From Halichoerus grypus (taxonomy: Eukaryota > Chordata > Mammalia > Carnivora > Phocidae): a DNA stretch of 64,000 nt. Every line of letters begins with the position of its first letter. The first letter of the stretch is position 1. Location: NCBI RefSeq assembly GCF_964656455.1, contig NC_135714.1:165928243-165992242 (forward strand). Reading direction: 5' to 3'. This document shows positions 22,474-33,760 of this stretch, piece after piece. Made by a program: the position numbers and the translations under genes. The notes under the pieces were generated by a model. That model had not been told where the DNA came from. It made no database searches and saw only the letters and a list, made by a program, of their open reading frames with translations.

Positions 22474-22543
22474 CCCTCTTCTTTATCCATTCATCTGTTG
22501 GTGGACATCTTGGCTCTTTCCACAGTTTGGCTATTGTGGACAT
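21827..22543 (-). mobile_element. Passenger L1 3' fragment, unit 1
   Basis: 717 bp, antisense. On the minus strand it holds the last part of ORF2 (residues MEYYAAIKRNEILP then WMELEGIMLSEIS), then a two-module carnivoran 3' UTR, ending in a (TAA)n tail. Identical 16-bp duplications TAATAGCAAGCGTTCT flank it at 21811-21826 and 22544-22559. The 5' end is truncated at the segment ATGTCCACAATAGCCAAACT on the minus strand. It has (TA)15 at 22442-22471, the longest of all copies. It cannot move by itself: ORF1, endonuclease and reverse transcriptase are absent. Confidence 0.95.
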
Positions 22544-23084
22544 TAATAGCAAGCGTTCTAACTCGGAGAAACAACACTGAAGAGAAACCGTGCTTTAGCT
22601 ACCGACGACCTCTGTGTGGGAGGAAGCAGTTTAGGGTGTACGGTGGGTGAGAGCCTGGGGACGGGTTCCGTTTCCTAAAATCGAGGGAGAGACAGCCCGG
22701 AGAGAAGGCAGCTCTCAACTCACACCATGGTTATGGGGCTAGTACCGTTGCCCCGGGTGTGTGTGCAGGCTTCATGAAAACCGCCTAACTCGAAGGAAAA
22801 ACTCGCTGGAGAATCCATGCTTCAGCTAAAAGAGCCGCTCTTGAAGGTGGAAGCATTCTGTTGTGTGCGTGCATGAGAGCCCTGCAAGGGAGTCCAAAGC
22901 TTTTTGTGAGTGAGCCTCAGGCCCCAGCAGAAGGCAGAACACGACTCCCCATGTGTTTCATCACGCTAGCACGGCAGCCCCACTTTTGCATGGAAGTCTA
23001 ACAGCTAGTGTTCTAACTCGAAGAAACAACACTGTAGAGAAACCCTGCTTTAGCTACCGTCGACCTCTAGATGGAGGAAGTATT

Positions 23085-25195
23085 ACACGGAGTACCGTGG
23101 CTGAGAGCCTGGGGAACGGGTTCCATACGTGAAACCAAGGGAGAAATAGGTCCGGGCAGAAGGCACCTCTGGACTCAGCTCTTGCTACCTGAAGCTAACA
23201 CTACTGCTCCATGTGTGCTTGGAATGCTATGTGCTCGACACTGACTGGGAAGAAACAAGCCTGTCAAGAATCCCAGGTGCAGCTCATTCGCCTACCAGAC
23301 TACTAACACCAAGAATCAATGCTGTAGCTTTACTGCGCTTTAGCTAACATTGCAGTTCCTGAAGCCGCAGGAGTTGTATAGTGTTCGTGTATGAGAGACC
23401 GGGGAAAGGGTCCCATACGTGAAATGGAGTGAGAAACAGGCCGGTGCGGAAGGCAGCTCTCAACTCACCTCTTGTTTATGAGGCCAGTACCCTTGCCCCG
23501 TGTGTTCCTGCAGGCCATAAGCCAACCGCCTAACTCAAAGGAACAACTCTGTAGAGAATTCCTGCTTCGGCTAAAAGAGCCATGCCTCAGGGTGGACGCA
23601 TTGTGTGGTGTGCATGCGGGAGTGCACAGCAAGTGAGTCCAAAAGCATTTTCCTTGTGAGACCCAGGCCCCAGAAGAAGCCAGAACACGACTCCCCACTT
23701 GCTCCATGAATCTAATACTGCGGCCCCACTTTTGCATGGAAGTCTGATAGTTAGCTTTCTAAGTCGAAGAAACAACACTGTAGAGAAACCGTGCTTTAGC
23801 TACCGTCGACCTCTCTGAGGGCGAAGCAGTTTAGGGTGTACCGAGGTTGGGAGCCCTGGGACGGTTTCAATACCATAATATCGGTGGAGGGACAGGCCGG
23901 CACAGAAGGCAGCTCTCAACTCACATCATGGTTATGGGGCTACTACCGTTGCCCAGGGTGTGTGTGCAGGCTTAAACACAGCCACCTAACTCGAAGGAAA
24001 AACTCGGTAGAGAGCCTGTGCTGCAGGTAAAACAGCTGCTCCTGAGGGTGGAAGCATTTTGTTGTGTGCGTGCGTGAGAGCACTGCAAGGGAGTCCAAAG
24101 CTTTCTGCGAGTGAGACTCAGGCCCCAGCGAAAGGCAGAACACCACTCCCCATGTGTTTCATCAAGCTAGCACGGCAGCGCCACTTTTCAGGGAAGTCTA
24201 ATAGCTAGCGTTCTAAGTCGAAGAAACAACACTGTAGAGAAGCCGTGCTTTAGCTACCGTCGACCTCTGTGTGGGCGAAGCAGTTTAGGGTGTACTGTGG
24301 CTGGCAGCCTGGGGACGGTTTCCATTTCGGAATATAGGGGGAGAGACAGTCCGGTACAGAAGGCAGCTCTCAACTCACTACATGCTTAAGGGGCTAGTTC
24401 CGTTGCCCCGTGGGTGTGTGCAGGCTTAAAGACAGCCACTTAACTCGAAGGAAAAACTCGGTAGGGAATCCGAGCTGCAGGTAAAACAGCTGCTCCTAAG
24501 GGTGGAAGCCTTTTGTTGTGTGCGTGCGTGAGAGCACTGCAAGGGAGTCCAAAGCATTTTGCGAGTGAGACTCAGGCCCCAGCGAAAGGCAGAACACGAC
24601 TCCCCATGTGTTTTACCAAGCTAGCACGGCAGCCCCACATTTGCATGGAAGTCTAAGAGCTAGCGTTCTAACTCGAAGAAACTACACAGTAGAGAAACCG
24701 TGCTTTAGCTACCGTCGACCTCTCTGTGGGCGAAGCAGTTTAGGGTGTACTGTGGCTGAGAGCCTGGGGACATTTTCCATTTTGTAAAATCGGGGGAGAG
24801 ACAGGCCGGTACAGAAGGCAGCTCTCAACTCACATCATGGTTATGGGGCTAGTACCGTTGCCCTGGGTGTGTGTGCAGGCTGAAAGACAGCCACCTAACT
24901 CAAAGGAAAAACACGGTAGAGAATCCGTGCTTCAGCTCAAACAGCCGCTCCTGAGGGTGGAAGCATTTGGTTGTGTGCGTGCATGAGAGGACTGCAAGGG
25001 AGTCCAAAGTTTCTGCGAGTGAGACTCAGGCCCCAGCAAAAGGCAGAAGACGACTCCCCGTGTGTTTCATTTAGCTAGCACTGCGGCCCTACTTTTGCAT
25101 GGAAATCTAATCGCTAGCGTTCTCCCTGGAAGAAACAACACGGTAGAGAAACCGTGCTTTAGCTACCATCCACCTCTCTGAGGGAGGAAGCACTT
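23085..25195 (+). repeat. Half-unit A (monomers 1-9), shown for unit 2
   Basis: Opens with GAGTACCGTGGCTGAGAGCC and GGAACGGGTTCCATACGTG. It is paralogous to half-unit B, which opens with GGCTACCGTGGGTGAGAGCC and GGAACGGGTTCCTTACGTG. Monomer 1 resembles monomer 10, monomer 2 resembles 13, and 3-9 follow 14-20 in subtype order. Most of the counterparts of monomers 11 and 12 are absent: monomer 1 runs straight into a monomer-13-like sequence after CTCATTCGCCTACC. Confidence 0.75.
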
Positions 25196-28100
25196 TCCAG
25201 GCTACCGTGGGTGAGAGCCTGAGGAACGGGTTCCTTACGTGAAACCGAGGGAGAAGGAGTCCGGGCGAGAAGGCTCCTCTCGACTCAGCTCTTGTTACCT
25301 GAAGCTAACACTTCGGCTCCATGTGTGCATAGGAATGCTAAGGGCTCCACACTGATTTGGCAGAAAGAAGCCGGTCAAGAACCCCAGCTTCAGCTCCTTC
25401 GCCTCTCCACAGGGTGGCAGCATTTTCAAGTCTGCTTGAGTGCAAACCTGGGGAAGGAGTCCCAGCCGAATTCGGAGGGAGAAATAAGCATGGGCAGAAG
25501 GCCCCTATGGACTCAACTCTTGTTTCGGGAAACTAGATCGGCTCTCCCGTGTGTGCGTGGAGTCCTCAGTGCCATCCACGCAACGCAAAGGAACAAAACT
25601 GTAGAGAACCCGTGCCTCAGCAAAGATCGCCCTTCCTGAGCGTGCACTTCATCTGTTGTGTGTTTTTGTGAAAGCATGAGAAATGGAACCTAAACGTAAC
25701 TCGGAGTGAGAAGCAGGCCTGGAAGGAAGGCTGCTGTCGACTCACCTCTTGTTTGAGGAGATTAGCACTGCTGTACCCTGTGTGCCTGGATGCCTAGTTC
25801 CCAGGCTACTAACACCAAGAATCAATCCTCTCGAGTGACTGCGCTTGAGTTAACATTGCCGTTCCTGAAGCAGGAGGAATTTGACCCTGCTCGTGTACGA
25901 GAGACCGGGGAAAGGGTCCCAGACGTGAAATGGAGTGAGAAACAGGCCGGTGCGGAAGGCAGCTCTCAAGTCACCTCTGGTTGATGAGGCTAGTGCCCTT
26001 GCCCCGGGGGTGCCTGCAGGCCTAAAGCCAACCACCTAACTCAAAGGAACAACTCTGTAGGGAATTCCTGCTTCGGCTAAAAGAGCCATGCCTCAGGGTG
26101 GACGCATTTTGCTGTGTGCATGCGTGAGCGCACTGCAAGTGAGTCCAAAAGCATTTTCCTTGTGAGACCCAGGCCCCGGAAGAAGCCAGAACACGACTCC
26201 CCACTTGCTCCATGAAGCTAGGACTGCGGCCCCACTTTTGCATGGAAGTCTAACAGCTAGCTTTCTAACTCGGAGAAACAACACTGTAGAGAAACCGTGC
26301 TTTAGCTACCGTCGACCTCTCTGTGGGCGAAGCAGTTTAGGGTGTACTGTGGCTGAGAGCCTGGGGACGGTTTCCATTTCATCATATCGGGGGAGAGACA
26401 GGCTGGCACATAAGGCAGATCTGAACTCACTACATGGTTATGGGGCTAGTTGCGTTGCCCCGTGGGTGTGTGCAGGCTTAAACACAGCCACCTAACTCGA
26501 AGGAAAAACTCGGTAGAGAGCCTGTGCTGCAGGTAAAAGAGCTGCTCCTGAGGGTGCAAGCATTTTGTTGTGTGCGTGCGTGAGAGCACTGCAAGGGAGT
26601 CCAAAGCTTTTTGCGAGTGAGACTCAGGCCCCAGCGAAAGGCAGAACACGACTCCCCATGTGTTTCATCACGCTAGCACGGCAGCCCCACTTTTGCATGG
26701 AAGTCTAATAGCTAGCGTTCTAAGTCGAAGAAACAACACTGTAGAGAAGCCGTGCTTTAGCTACCGTCGACCTCTGTGTGGGCGAAGCAGTTTAGGGTGT
26801 ACTGTGGCTGAGAGCCCTGGGACGGTTTCAAGATCGTAATATCGGGGAGAGACAGGCCGGTACAGAAGGCAGCTCTCAACTCACATCATGGTTATGGGGC
26901 TAGTACCATTGCCCAGGGTGTGTGTGCAGGCTTAAACACAGCCACCTAACTCGAAGGAAAAACTCGGTTGAGAGCCTGTGCTGCAGGTAAAACAGCTGCT
27001 CCTGAGGGTGGCAGCATTTTGTCGTGGGCGTGCGTGAGAGCACTGCAAGGGAGTCCAGACCCATTTTCCGTGTGGGACTCAGGCCCCGGCAGAAGACAGA
27101 ACACGACTCCCCACTTGTTTCATGAAGCTAGCACTGCGGCCCCACTTTTGCATGGAAGTCTAATAGCAAGCGTTCTTTATTATTATTATTATTAAATGTT
27201 TTTATTGTTATGTTAATCCCCATACATTACATCATTAGTTTTAGATATAGTGTTCCATGATTCATTGTTTGTGCATATCACCCAGTGCTCCATGCAGATC
27301 GTGCCCTGCTCAATACCCATCACCAGGCTAACCCATCCTCCCACCCCCCTCCCCTCTAGAACCCTCAGTTTGTTTTTCAGAGTCCATCGTCTCTCATGGT
27401 TCTTTTCCCCCTCCGATTTTCCCCCCTTCATTCTTCCCCTCCTGCTACATTCTTCTTCCTCTTTTTTTCTTTCTTAACATATATTGCATTATTTGTTTCA
27501 GAGGTACAGATCTGAGATTCAACAGTCTTGCACAATTCACAGCGCTTACCAGAACACATACCCTCCCCAGTGTCCAACACCCAGTGACCCCATCCCTCCC
27601 ACCCCAGCCCCCACTCCATCAACCCTCAGTTTGTTTCCTGAGATTAAGAATTCCTCATATCAGTGAGGTCATATGATACATGTCTTTCTCTGTTTGACTT
27701 ATTTCGCTCAGCATGATACCCTCCAGTTCCATCCACGTCGTTGCAGATGGCAAGATCTCATTCCTTTTGATGGCTGCATAATATTCCATTGTATATATAT
27801 ATATATATACCCCCTCTTCTTTATCCATTCATCTGTTGGTGGACATCTTGGCTCTTTCCACAGTTTGGCTATTGTGGACATTAATAGCAAGCGTTCTAAC
27901 TCGGAGAAACAACACTGAAGAGAAACCGTGCTTTAGCTACCGACGACCTCTGTGTGGGAGGAAGCAGTTTAGGGTGTACGGTGGGTGAGAGCCTGGGGAC
28001 GGGTTCCGTTTCCTAAAATCGAGGGAGAGACAGCCCGGAGAGAAGGCAGCTCTCAACTCACACCATGGTTATGGGGCTAGTACCGTTGCCCCGGGTGTGT

Positions 28101-28422
28101 GTGCAGGCTTCATGAAAACCGCCTAACTCGAAGGAAAAACTCGCTGGAGAATCCATGCTTCAGCTAAAAGAGCCGCTCTTGAAGGTGGAAGCATTATGTT
28201 GTGTGCGTGCATGAGAGCCCTGCAAGGGAGTCCAAAGCTTTTTGTGAGTGAGCCTCAGGCCCCAGCAGAAGGCAGAACACGACTCCCCATGTGTTTCATC
28301 ACGCTAGCACGGCAGCCCCACTTTTGCATGGAAGTCTAACAGCTAGTGTTCTAACTCGAAGAAACAACACTGTAGAGAAACCCTGCTTTAGCTACCGTCG
28401 ACCTCTAGATGGAGGAAGTATT
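25196..28422 (+). repeat. Half-unit B (monomers 10-20 plus L1), shown for unit 2
   Basis: About 2.5 kb of satellite plus the 705-bp L1 and its 16-bp duplicated target. It contains the CTCF-like site (in the monomer 10/11 junction region) and the only L1 of the unit, between monomers 18 and 19. Half A has no L1, so the L1 arrived after the two halves had separated. Confidence 0.75.
27177..27881 (-). mobile_element. Passenger L1 3' fragment, unit 2
   Basis: 705 bp, same truncation point, tail and 16-bp TSD (27161-27176 and 27882-27897) as unit 1. (TA)9. It carries the alleles GCAGATGGCAAG and CTTCTTCCTC, also seen in units 3, 4, 5 and 7. Confidence 0.95.
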
Positions 28423-31400
28423 ACACGGAGTACCGTGGCTGAGAGCCTGGGGAACGGGTTCCATACGTGAAACCAAGGGAGAAATAGGTCCGGGCAGAAG
28501 GCACCTCTGGACTCAGCTCTTGCTACCTGAAGCTAACACTACTGCTCCATGTGTGCTTGGAATGCTATGTGCTCGACACTGACTGGGAAGAAACAAGCCT
28601 GTCAAGAATCCCAGGTGCAGCTCATTCGCCTACCAGACTACTAACACCAAGAATCAATGCTGTAGCTTTACTGCGCTTTAGCTAACATTGCAGTTCCTGA
28701 AGCCGCAGGAGTTGTATAGTGTTCGTGTATGAGAGACCGGGGAAAGGGTCCCATACGTGAAATGGAGTGAGAAACAGGCCGGTGCGGAAGGCAGCTCTCA
28801 ACTCACCTCTTGTTTATGAGGCCAGTACCCTTGCCCCGTGTGTTCCTGCAGGCCATAAGCCAACCGCCTAACTCAAAGGAACAACTCTGTAGAGAATTCC
28901 TGCTTCGGCTAAAAGAGCCATGCCTCAGGGTGGACGCATTGTGTGGTGTGCATGCGGGAGTGCACAGCAAGTGAGTCCAAAAGCATTTTCCTTGTGAGAC
29001 CCAGGCCCCAGAAGAAGCCAGAACACGACTCCCCACTTGCTCCATGAATCTAATACTGCGGCCCCACTTTTGCATGGAAGTCTGATAGTTAGCTTTCTAA
29101 GTCGAAGAAACAACACTGTAGAGAAACCGTGCTTTAGCTACCGTCGACCTCTCTGAGGGCGAAGCAGTTTAGGGTGTACCGAGGTTGGGAGCCCTGGGAC
29201 GGTTTCAATACCATAATATCGGTGGAGGGACAGGCCGGCACAGAAGGCAGCTCTCAACTCACATCATGGTTATGGGGCTACTACCGTTGCCCAGGGTGTG
29301 TGTGCAGGCTTAAACACAGCCACCTAACTCGAAGGAAAAACTCGGTAGAGAGCCTGTGCTGCAGGTAAAACAGCTGCTCCTGAGGGTGGAAGCATTTTGT
29401 TGTGTGCGTGCGTGAGAGCACTGCAAGGGAGTCCAAAGCTTTCTGCGAGTGAGACTCAGGCCCCAGCGAAAGGCAGAACACCACTCCCCATGTGTTTCAT
29501 CAAGCTAGCACGGCAGCGCCACTTTTCAGGGAAGTCTAATAGCTAGCGTTCTAAGTCGAAGAAACAACACTGTAGAGAAGCCGTGCTTTAGCTACCGTCG
29601 ACCTCTGTGTGGGCGAAGCAGTTTAGGGTGTACTGTGGCTGGCAGCCTGGGGACGGTTTCCATTTCGGAATATAGGGGGAGAGACAGTCCGGTACAGAAG
29701 GCAGCTCTCAACTCACTACATGCTTAAGGGGCTAGTTCCGTTGCCCCGTGGGTGTGTGCAGGCTTAAAGACAGCCACTTAACTCGAAGGAAAAACTCGGT
29801 AGGGAATCCGAGCTGCAGGTAAAACAGCTGCTCCTAAGGGTGGAAGCCTTTTGTTGTGTGCGTGCGTGAGAGCACTGCAAGGGAGTCCAAAGCATTTTGC
29901 GAGTGAGACTCAGGCCCCAGCGAAAGGCAGAACACGACTCCCCATGTGTTTTACCAAGCTAGCACGGCAGCCCCACATTTGCATGGAAGTCTAAGAGCTA
30001 GCGTTCTAACTCGAAGAAACTACACAGTAGAGAAACCGTGCTTTAGCTACCGTCGACCTCTCTGTGGGCGAAGCAGTTTAGGGTGTACTGTGGCTGAGAG
30101 CCTGGGGACATTTTCCATTTTGTAAAATCGGGGGAGAGACAGGCCGGTACAGAAGGCAGCTCTCAACTCACATCATGGTTATGGGGCTAGTACCGTTGCC
30201 CTGGGTGTGTGTGCAGGCTGAAAGACAGCCACCTAACTCAAAGGAAAAACACGGTAGAGAATCCGTGCTTCAGCTCAAACAGCCGCTCCTGAGGGTGGAA
30301 GCATTTGGTTGTGTGCGTGCATGAGAGGACTGCAAGGGAGTCCAAAGTTTCTGCGAGTGAGACTCAGGCCCCAGCAAAAGGCAGAAGACGACTCCCCGTG
30401 TGTTTCATTTAGCTAGCACTGCGGCCCTACTTTTGCATGGAAATCTAATCGCTAGCGTTCTCCCTGGAAGAAACAACACGGTAGAGAAACCGTGCTTTAG
30501 CTACCATCCACCTCTCTGAGGGAGGAAGCACTTTCCAGGCTACCGTGGGTGAGAGCCTGAGGAACGGGTTCCTTACGTGAAACCGAGGGAGAAGGAGTCC
30601 GGGCCAGAAGGCTCCTCTCGACTCAGCTCTTGTTACCTGAAGCTAACACTTCGGCTCCATGTGTGCATAGGAATGCTAAGGGCTCCACACTGATTTGGCA
30701 GAAAGAAGCCGGTCAAGAACCCCAGCTTCAGCTCGTTCGCCTCTCCACAGGGTGGCAGCATTTTCAAGTCTGCTTGAGTGCAAACCTGGGGAAGGAGTCC
30801 CAGCCGAATTCGGAGGGAGAAATAAGCATGGGCAGAAGGCCCCTATGGACTCAACTCTTGTTTCGGGAAACTAGATCGGCTCTCCCGTGTGTGCGTGGAG
30901 TCCTCAGTGCCATCCACGCAACGCAAAGGAACAAAACTGTAGAGAACCCGTGCCTCAGCAAAGATCGCCCTTCCTGAGCGTGCACTTCATCTGTTGTGTG
31001 TTTTTGTGAAAGCATGAGAAATGGAACCTAAACGTAACTCGGAGTGAGAAGCAGGCCTGGAAGGAAGGCTGCTGTCGACTCACCTCTTGTTTGAGGAGAT
31101 TAGCACTGCTGTACCCTGTGTGCCTGGATGCCTAGTTCCCAGGCTACTAACACCAAGAATCAATCCTCTCGAGTGACTGCGCTTGAGTTAACATTGCCGT
31201 TCCTGAAGCAGGAGGAATTTGACCCTGCTCGTGTACGAGAGACCGGGGAAAGGGTCCCAGACGTGAAATGGAGTGAGAAACAGGCCGGTGCGGAAGGCAG
31301 CTCTCAAGTCACCTCTGGTTGATGAGGCTAGTGCCCTTGCCCCGGGGGTGCCTGCAGGCCTAAAGCCAACCACCTAACTCAAAGGAACAACTCTGTAGGG

Positions 31401-33760
31401 AATTCCTGCTTCGGCTAAAAGAGCCATGCCTCAGGGTGGACGCATTTTGCTGTGTGCATGCGTGAGCGCACTGCAAGTGAGTCCAAAAGCATTTTCCTTG
31501 TGAGACCCAGGCCCCGGAAGAAGCCAGAACACGACTCCCCACTTGCTCCATGAAGCTAGGACTGCGGCCCCACTTTTGCATGGAAGTCTAACAGCTAGCT
31601 TTCTAACTCGGAGAAACAACACTGTAGAGAAACCGTGCTTTAGCTACCGTCGACCTCTCTGTGGGCGAAGCAGTTTAGGGTGTACTGTGGCTGAGAGCCT
31701 GGGGACGGTTTCCATTTCATCATATCGGGGGAGAGACAGGCTGGCACATAAGGCAGATCTGAACTCACTACATGGTTATGGGGCTAGTTCCGTTGCCCCG
31801 TGGGTTTGTGCAGGCTTAAACACAGCCACCTAACTCGAAGGAAAAACTCGGTAGAGAGCCTGTGCTGCAGGTAAAAGAGCTGCTCCTGAGGGTGCAAGCA
31901 TTTTGTTGTGTGCGTGCGTGAGAGCACTGCAAGGGAGTCCAAAGCTTTTTGCGAGTGAGACTCAGGCCCCAGCGAAAGGCAGAACACGACTCCCCATGTG
32001 TTTCATCACGCTAGCACGGCAGCCCCACTTTTGCATGGAAGTCTAATAGCTAGCGTTCTAACTCGAAGAAACAACACTGTAGAGAAGCCGTGCTTTAGCT
32101 ACCGTCGACCTCTGTGTGGGCGAAGCAGTTTAGGGTGTACTGTGGCTGAGAGCCCTGGGACGGTTTCAAGATCGTAATATCGGGGAGAGACAGGCCGGTA
32201 CAGAAGGCAGCTCTCAACTCACATCATGGTTATGGGGCTAGTACCATTGCCCAGGGTGTGTGTGCAGGCTTAAACACAGCCACCTAACTCGAAGGAAAAA
32301 CTCGGTTGAGAGCCTGTGCTGCAGGTAAAACAGCTGCTCCTGAGGGTGGCAGCATTTTGTCGTGGGCGTGCGTGAGAGCACTGCAAGGGAGTCCAGACCC
32401 ATTTTCCGTGTGGGACTCAGGCCCCGGCAGAAGACAGAACACGACTCCCCACTTGTTTCATGAAGCTAGCACTGCGGCCCCACTTTTGCATGGAAGTCTA
32501 ATAGCAAGCGTTCTTTATTATTATTATTATTAAATGTTTTTATTGTTATGTTAATCCCCATACATTACATCATTAGTTTTAGATATAGTGTTCCATGATT
32601 CATTGTTTGTGCATATCACCCAGTGCTCCATGCAGATCGTGCCCTGCTCAATACCCATCACCAGGCTAACCCATCCTCCCACCCCCCTCCCCTCTAGAAC
32701 CCTCAGTTTGTTTTTCAGAGTCCATCGTCTCTCATGGTTCTTTTCCCCCTCCGATTTTCCCCCCTTCATTCTTCCCCTCCTGCTACATTCTTCTTCCTCT
32801 TTTTTTCTTTCTTAACATATATTGCATTATTTGTTTCAGAGGTACAGATCTGAGATTCAACAGTCTTGCACAATTCACAGCGCTTACCAGAACACATACC
32901 CTCCCCAGTGTCCAACACCCAGTGACCCCATCCCTCCCACCCCAGCCCCCACTCCAGCAACCCTCAGTTTGTTTCCTGAGATTAAGAATTCCTCATATCA
33001 GTGAGGTCATATGATACATGTCTTTCTCTGTTTGACTTATTTCGCTCAGCATGATACCCTCCAGTTCCATCCACGTCGTTGCAGATGGCAAGATCTCATT
33101 CCTTTTGATGGCTGCATAATATTCCATTGTATATATATATATATATACCCCCTCTTCTTTATCCATTCATCTGTTGGTGGACATCTTGGCTCTTTCCACA
33201 GTTTGGCTATTGTGGACATTAATAGCAAGCGTTCTAACTCGGAGAAACAACACTGAAGAGAAACCGTGCTTTAGCTACCGACGACCTCTGTGTGGGAGGA
33301 AGCAGTTTAGGGTGTACGGTGGGTGAGAGCCTGGGGACGGGTTCCGTTTCCTAAAATCGAGGGAGAGACAGCCCGGAGAGAAGGCAGCTCTCAACTCACA
33401 CCATGGTTATGGGGCTAGTACCGTTGCCCCGGGTGTGTGTGCAGGCTTCATGAAAACCGCCTAACTCGAAGGAAAAACTCGCTGGAGAATCCATGCTTCA
33501 GCTAAAAGAGCCGCTCTTGAAGGTGGAAGCATTATGTTGTGTGCGTGCATGAGAGCCCTGCAAGGGAGTCCAAAGCTTTTTGTGAGTGAGCCTCAGGCCC
33601 CAGCAGAAGGCAGAACACGACTCCCCATGTGTTTCATCACGCTAGCACGGCAGCCCCACTTTTGCATGGAAGTCTAACAGCTAGTGTTCTAACTCGAAGA
33701 AACAACACTGTAGAGAAACCCTGCTTTAGCTACCGTCGACCTCTAGATGGAGGAAGTATT
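28423..33760 (+). repeat. Macrosatellite unit 3
   Basis: 5338 bp, same 20-monomer layout and (TA)9 L1 as unit 2. A private change GTGGGTTTGTGC is seen near 31801. Confidence 0.95.
32515..33219 (-). mobile_element. Passenger L1 3' fragment, unit 3
   Basis: 705 bp with (TA)9 and the same TSD pair, first at 32499-32514. Confidence 0.95.

Larger units (their letters stand above)
18191..23084 (+). repeat. Macrosatellite unit 1 (array edge), lacks one 455-bp dimer
   Basis: Outermost unit, 4894 bp. It aligns with unit 2 at offset 4895 up to about 19650 and at offset 5350 after about 19700. So 455 bp (monomers 7-8 of the other units) is absent. It has the longest (TA)n in its L1 and shares several alleles with units 6 and 8 (for example ATCAACCTAGC at 19263 and GCAGAGGGCAAG in the L1). 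Confidence 0.95.
23085..28422 (+). repeat. Macrosatellite unit 2 (reference unit, 20 monomers)
   Basis: 5338 bp. A common monomer landmark (CAACTCAC / CGACTCCC / GGACTCA-type) occurs at 23171, 23461, 23688, 23918, 24143, 24371, 24597, 24826, 25051, 25281, 25509, 25738, 25967, 26194, 26423, 26649, 26877, 27104, 28054 and 28280. Steps are 225-230 bp except 290 bp between the first two (a hybrid junction) and 950 bp across the L1. Two subtypes alternate through most of the unit: one with CTTTAGCTACCGTCGACCTC and CTCAACTCACATCATGG, the other with GGGTGGAAGCATTTTG and CACGACTCCCC. Together they make a dimer of about 455 bp. A private change TTGCGTTGCCCC sits near 26450. Confidence 0.93.

Noticed and set aside
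22305..22552. Minus-strand frames with TMEYYAAIKRNEILP-type sequence
   Set aside because: This is the C-terminal end of L1 ORF2 in a 5'-truncated element, not a host gene or a functional reverse transcriptase.
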